Origin: Chromatiales bacterium
GTDB taxonomy: Bacteria > Pseudomonadota > Gammaproteobacteria > JACCYU01
Length of the DNA: 5,830 nucleotides
Reading direction: 5' to 3'
Assembly (NCBI GenBank): GCA_031177845.1
Contig: JAPSGG010000120.1
Span: forward strand, 1-5,830
Every line of letters starts with the position of its first letter. The stretch's first letter is position 1. Positions 5,773 through 5,830 of this stretch are shown piece by piece. Both the position numbers and the translations under genes were made by a program. The notes beneath the pieces are model-generated. The model was not told the origin of the DNA and searched no databases. It saw only the letters and a program-made list of their open reading frames with translations.

Positions 5773-5830
5773 GGCCGCGAGCCCCGACAGTGCGGCGCAG
5801 CGACGGACGAACGGCGCCGGTGCCGCCGTC
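5728..5830. repeat. Perfect 20-bp inverted repeat ending at the window edge
   Basis: The sequence 5728-5747 (GACGGCGGCACCGGCGCCGT, coding for DGGTGAV in the Smr protein) is exactly the reverse complement of 5811-5830. The spacer is 63 nt and contains the Smr stop. A second 6-bp pair, CGCTGC (5753-5758) with GCAGCG (5797-5802), lies inside. The right arm ends at the last base of the window, so the repeat may be longer. The 63-nt spacer is too large for a typical intrinsic terminator. Confidence 0.8.
5773..5830. other. Noncoding tail after the Smr gene
   Basis: No gene start or RNA gene is evident in the last 58 bases. The only recognisable structure is the right arm of the inverted repeat (5811-5830). 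Confidence 0.4.

Noticed and set aside
1..5830. Search for CRISPR repeats, insertion-sequence ends, tRNAs, toxin-antitoxin pairs or defence genes
   Set aside because: Nothing of this kind was seen on either strand. The window is mostly a conserved housekeeping and stress-response locus.

Overview
The window looks like chromosomal DNA of a GC-rich gammaproteobacterium (roughly 60% GC by eye, not computed). The evidence is the surE-pcm-yqaA-nlpD-rpoS block on the minus strand, an order well known from Gammaproteobacteria (Pseudomonas, Xanthomonas and relatives), and an RpoS protein whose core closely matches the enterobacterial and pseudomonad proteins. A narrower taxonomic call is not justified from the sequence alone.

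Layout, left to right. Positions 90-700 (+) hold a flavodoxin-fold NAD(P)H-dependent oxidoreductase relative. Its first codons are cut off from the rest by an apparent single-base deletion near 131-133. Eleven bases later, 712-1083 (+) encodes a small Mth938-like (DUF498) protein with a TTG start. These two genes converge on rpoS across about 80 noncoding bases. From 1166 to 5126 everything is on the minus strand, transcribed right to left: surE (nucleotidase), pcm (isoaspartyl protein repair), yqaA (DedA-like membrane protein), nlpD (LysM/LytM lipoprotein) and rpoS (stationary-phase sigma factor). surE/pcm and yqaA/nlpD overlap by 4 and 1 nt. pcm/yqaA and nlpD/rpoS are 34 and 38 nt apart, so one operon is likely, with additional internal transcription of rpoS expected. 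Divergent from surE, 5230-5772 (+) encodes an Smr-domain protein of the SmrA/YdaL type.

Together the minus-strand genes form a stationary-phase and stress module. It combines a sigma factor, protein-damage repair, nucleotide dephosphorylation and an envelope factor that in E. coli activates the AmiC amidase. The Smr gene has a perfect match to the sigma-S-type -10 core CTATACT in its upstream region, so it could belong to the same regulon; this is inference.

I found no CRISPR array, insertion sequence, phage gene, tRNA, rRNA or evident new multi-gene system. The main oddities are the 5' frameshift in the flavodoxin-family gene and a perfect 20-bp inverted repeat that spans the end of the Smr gene and reaches exactly to the right edge. 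Others are a tandem heptapeptide in an enlarged acidic RpoS N-terminus, two TTG starts, and several weak candidate regulatory sites.
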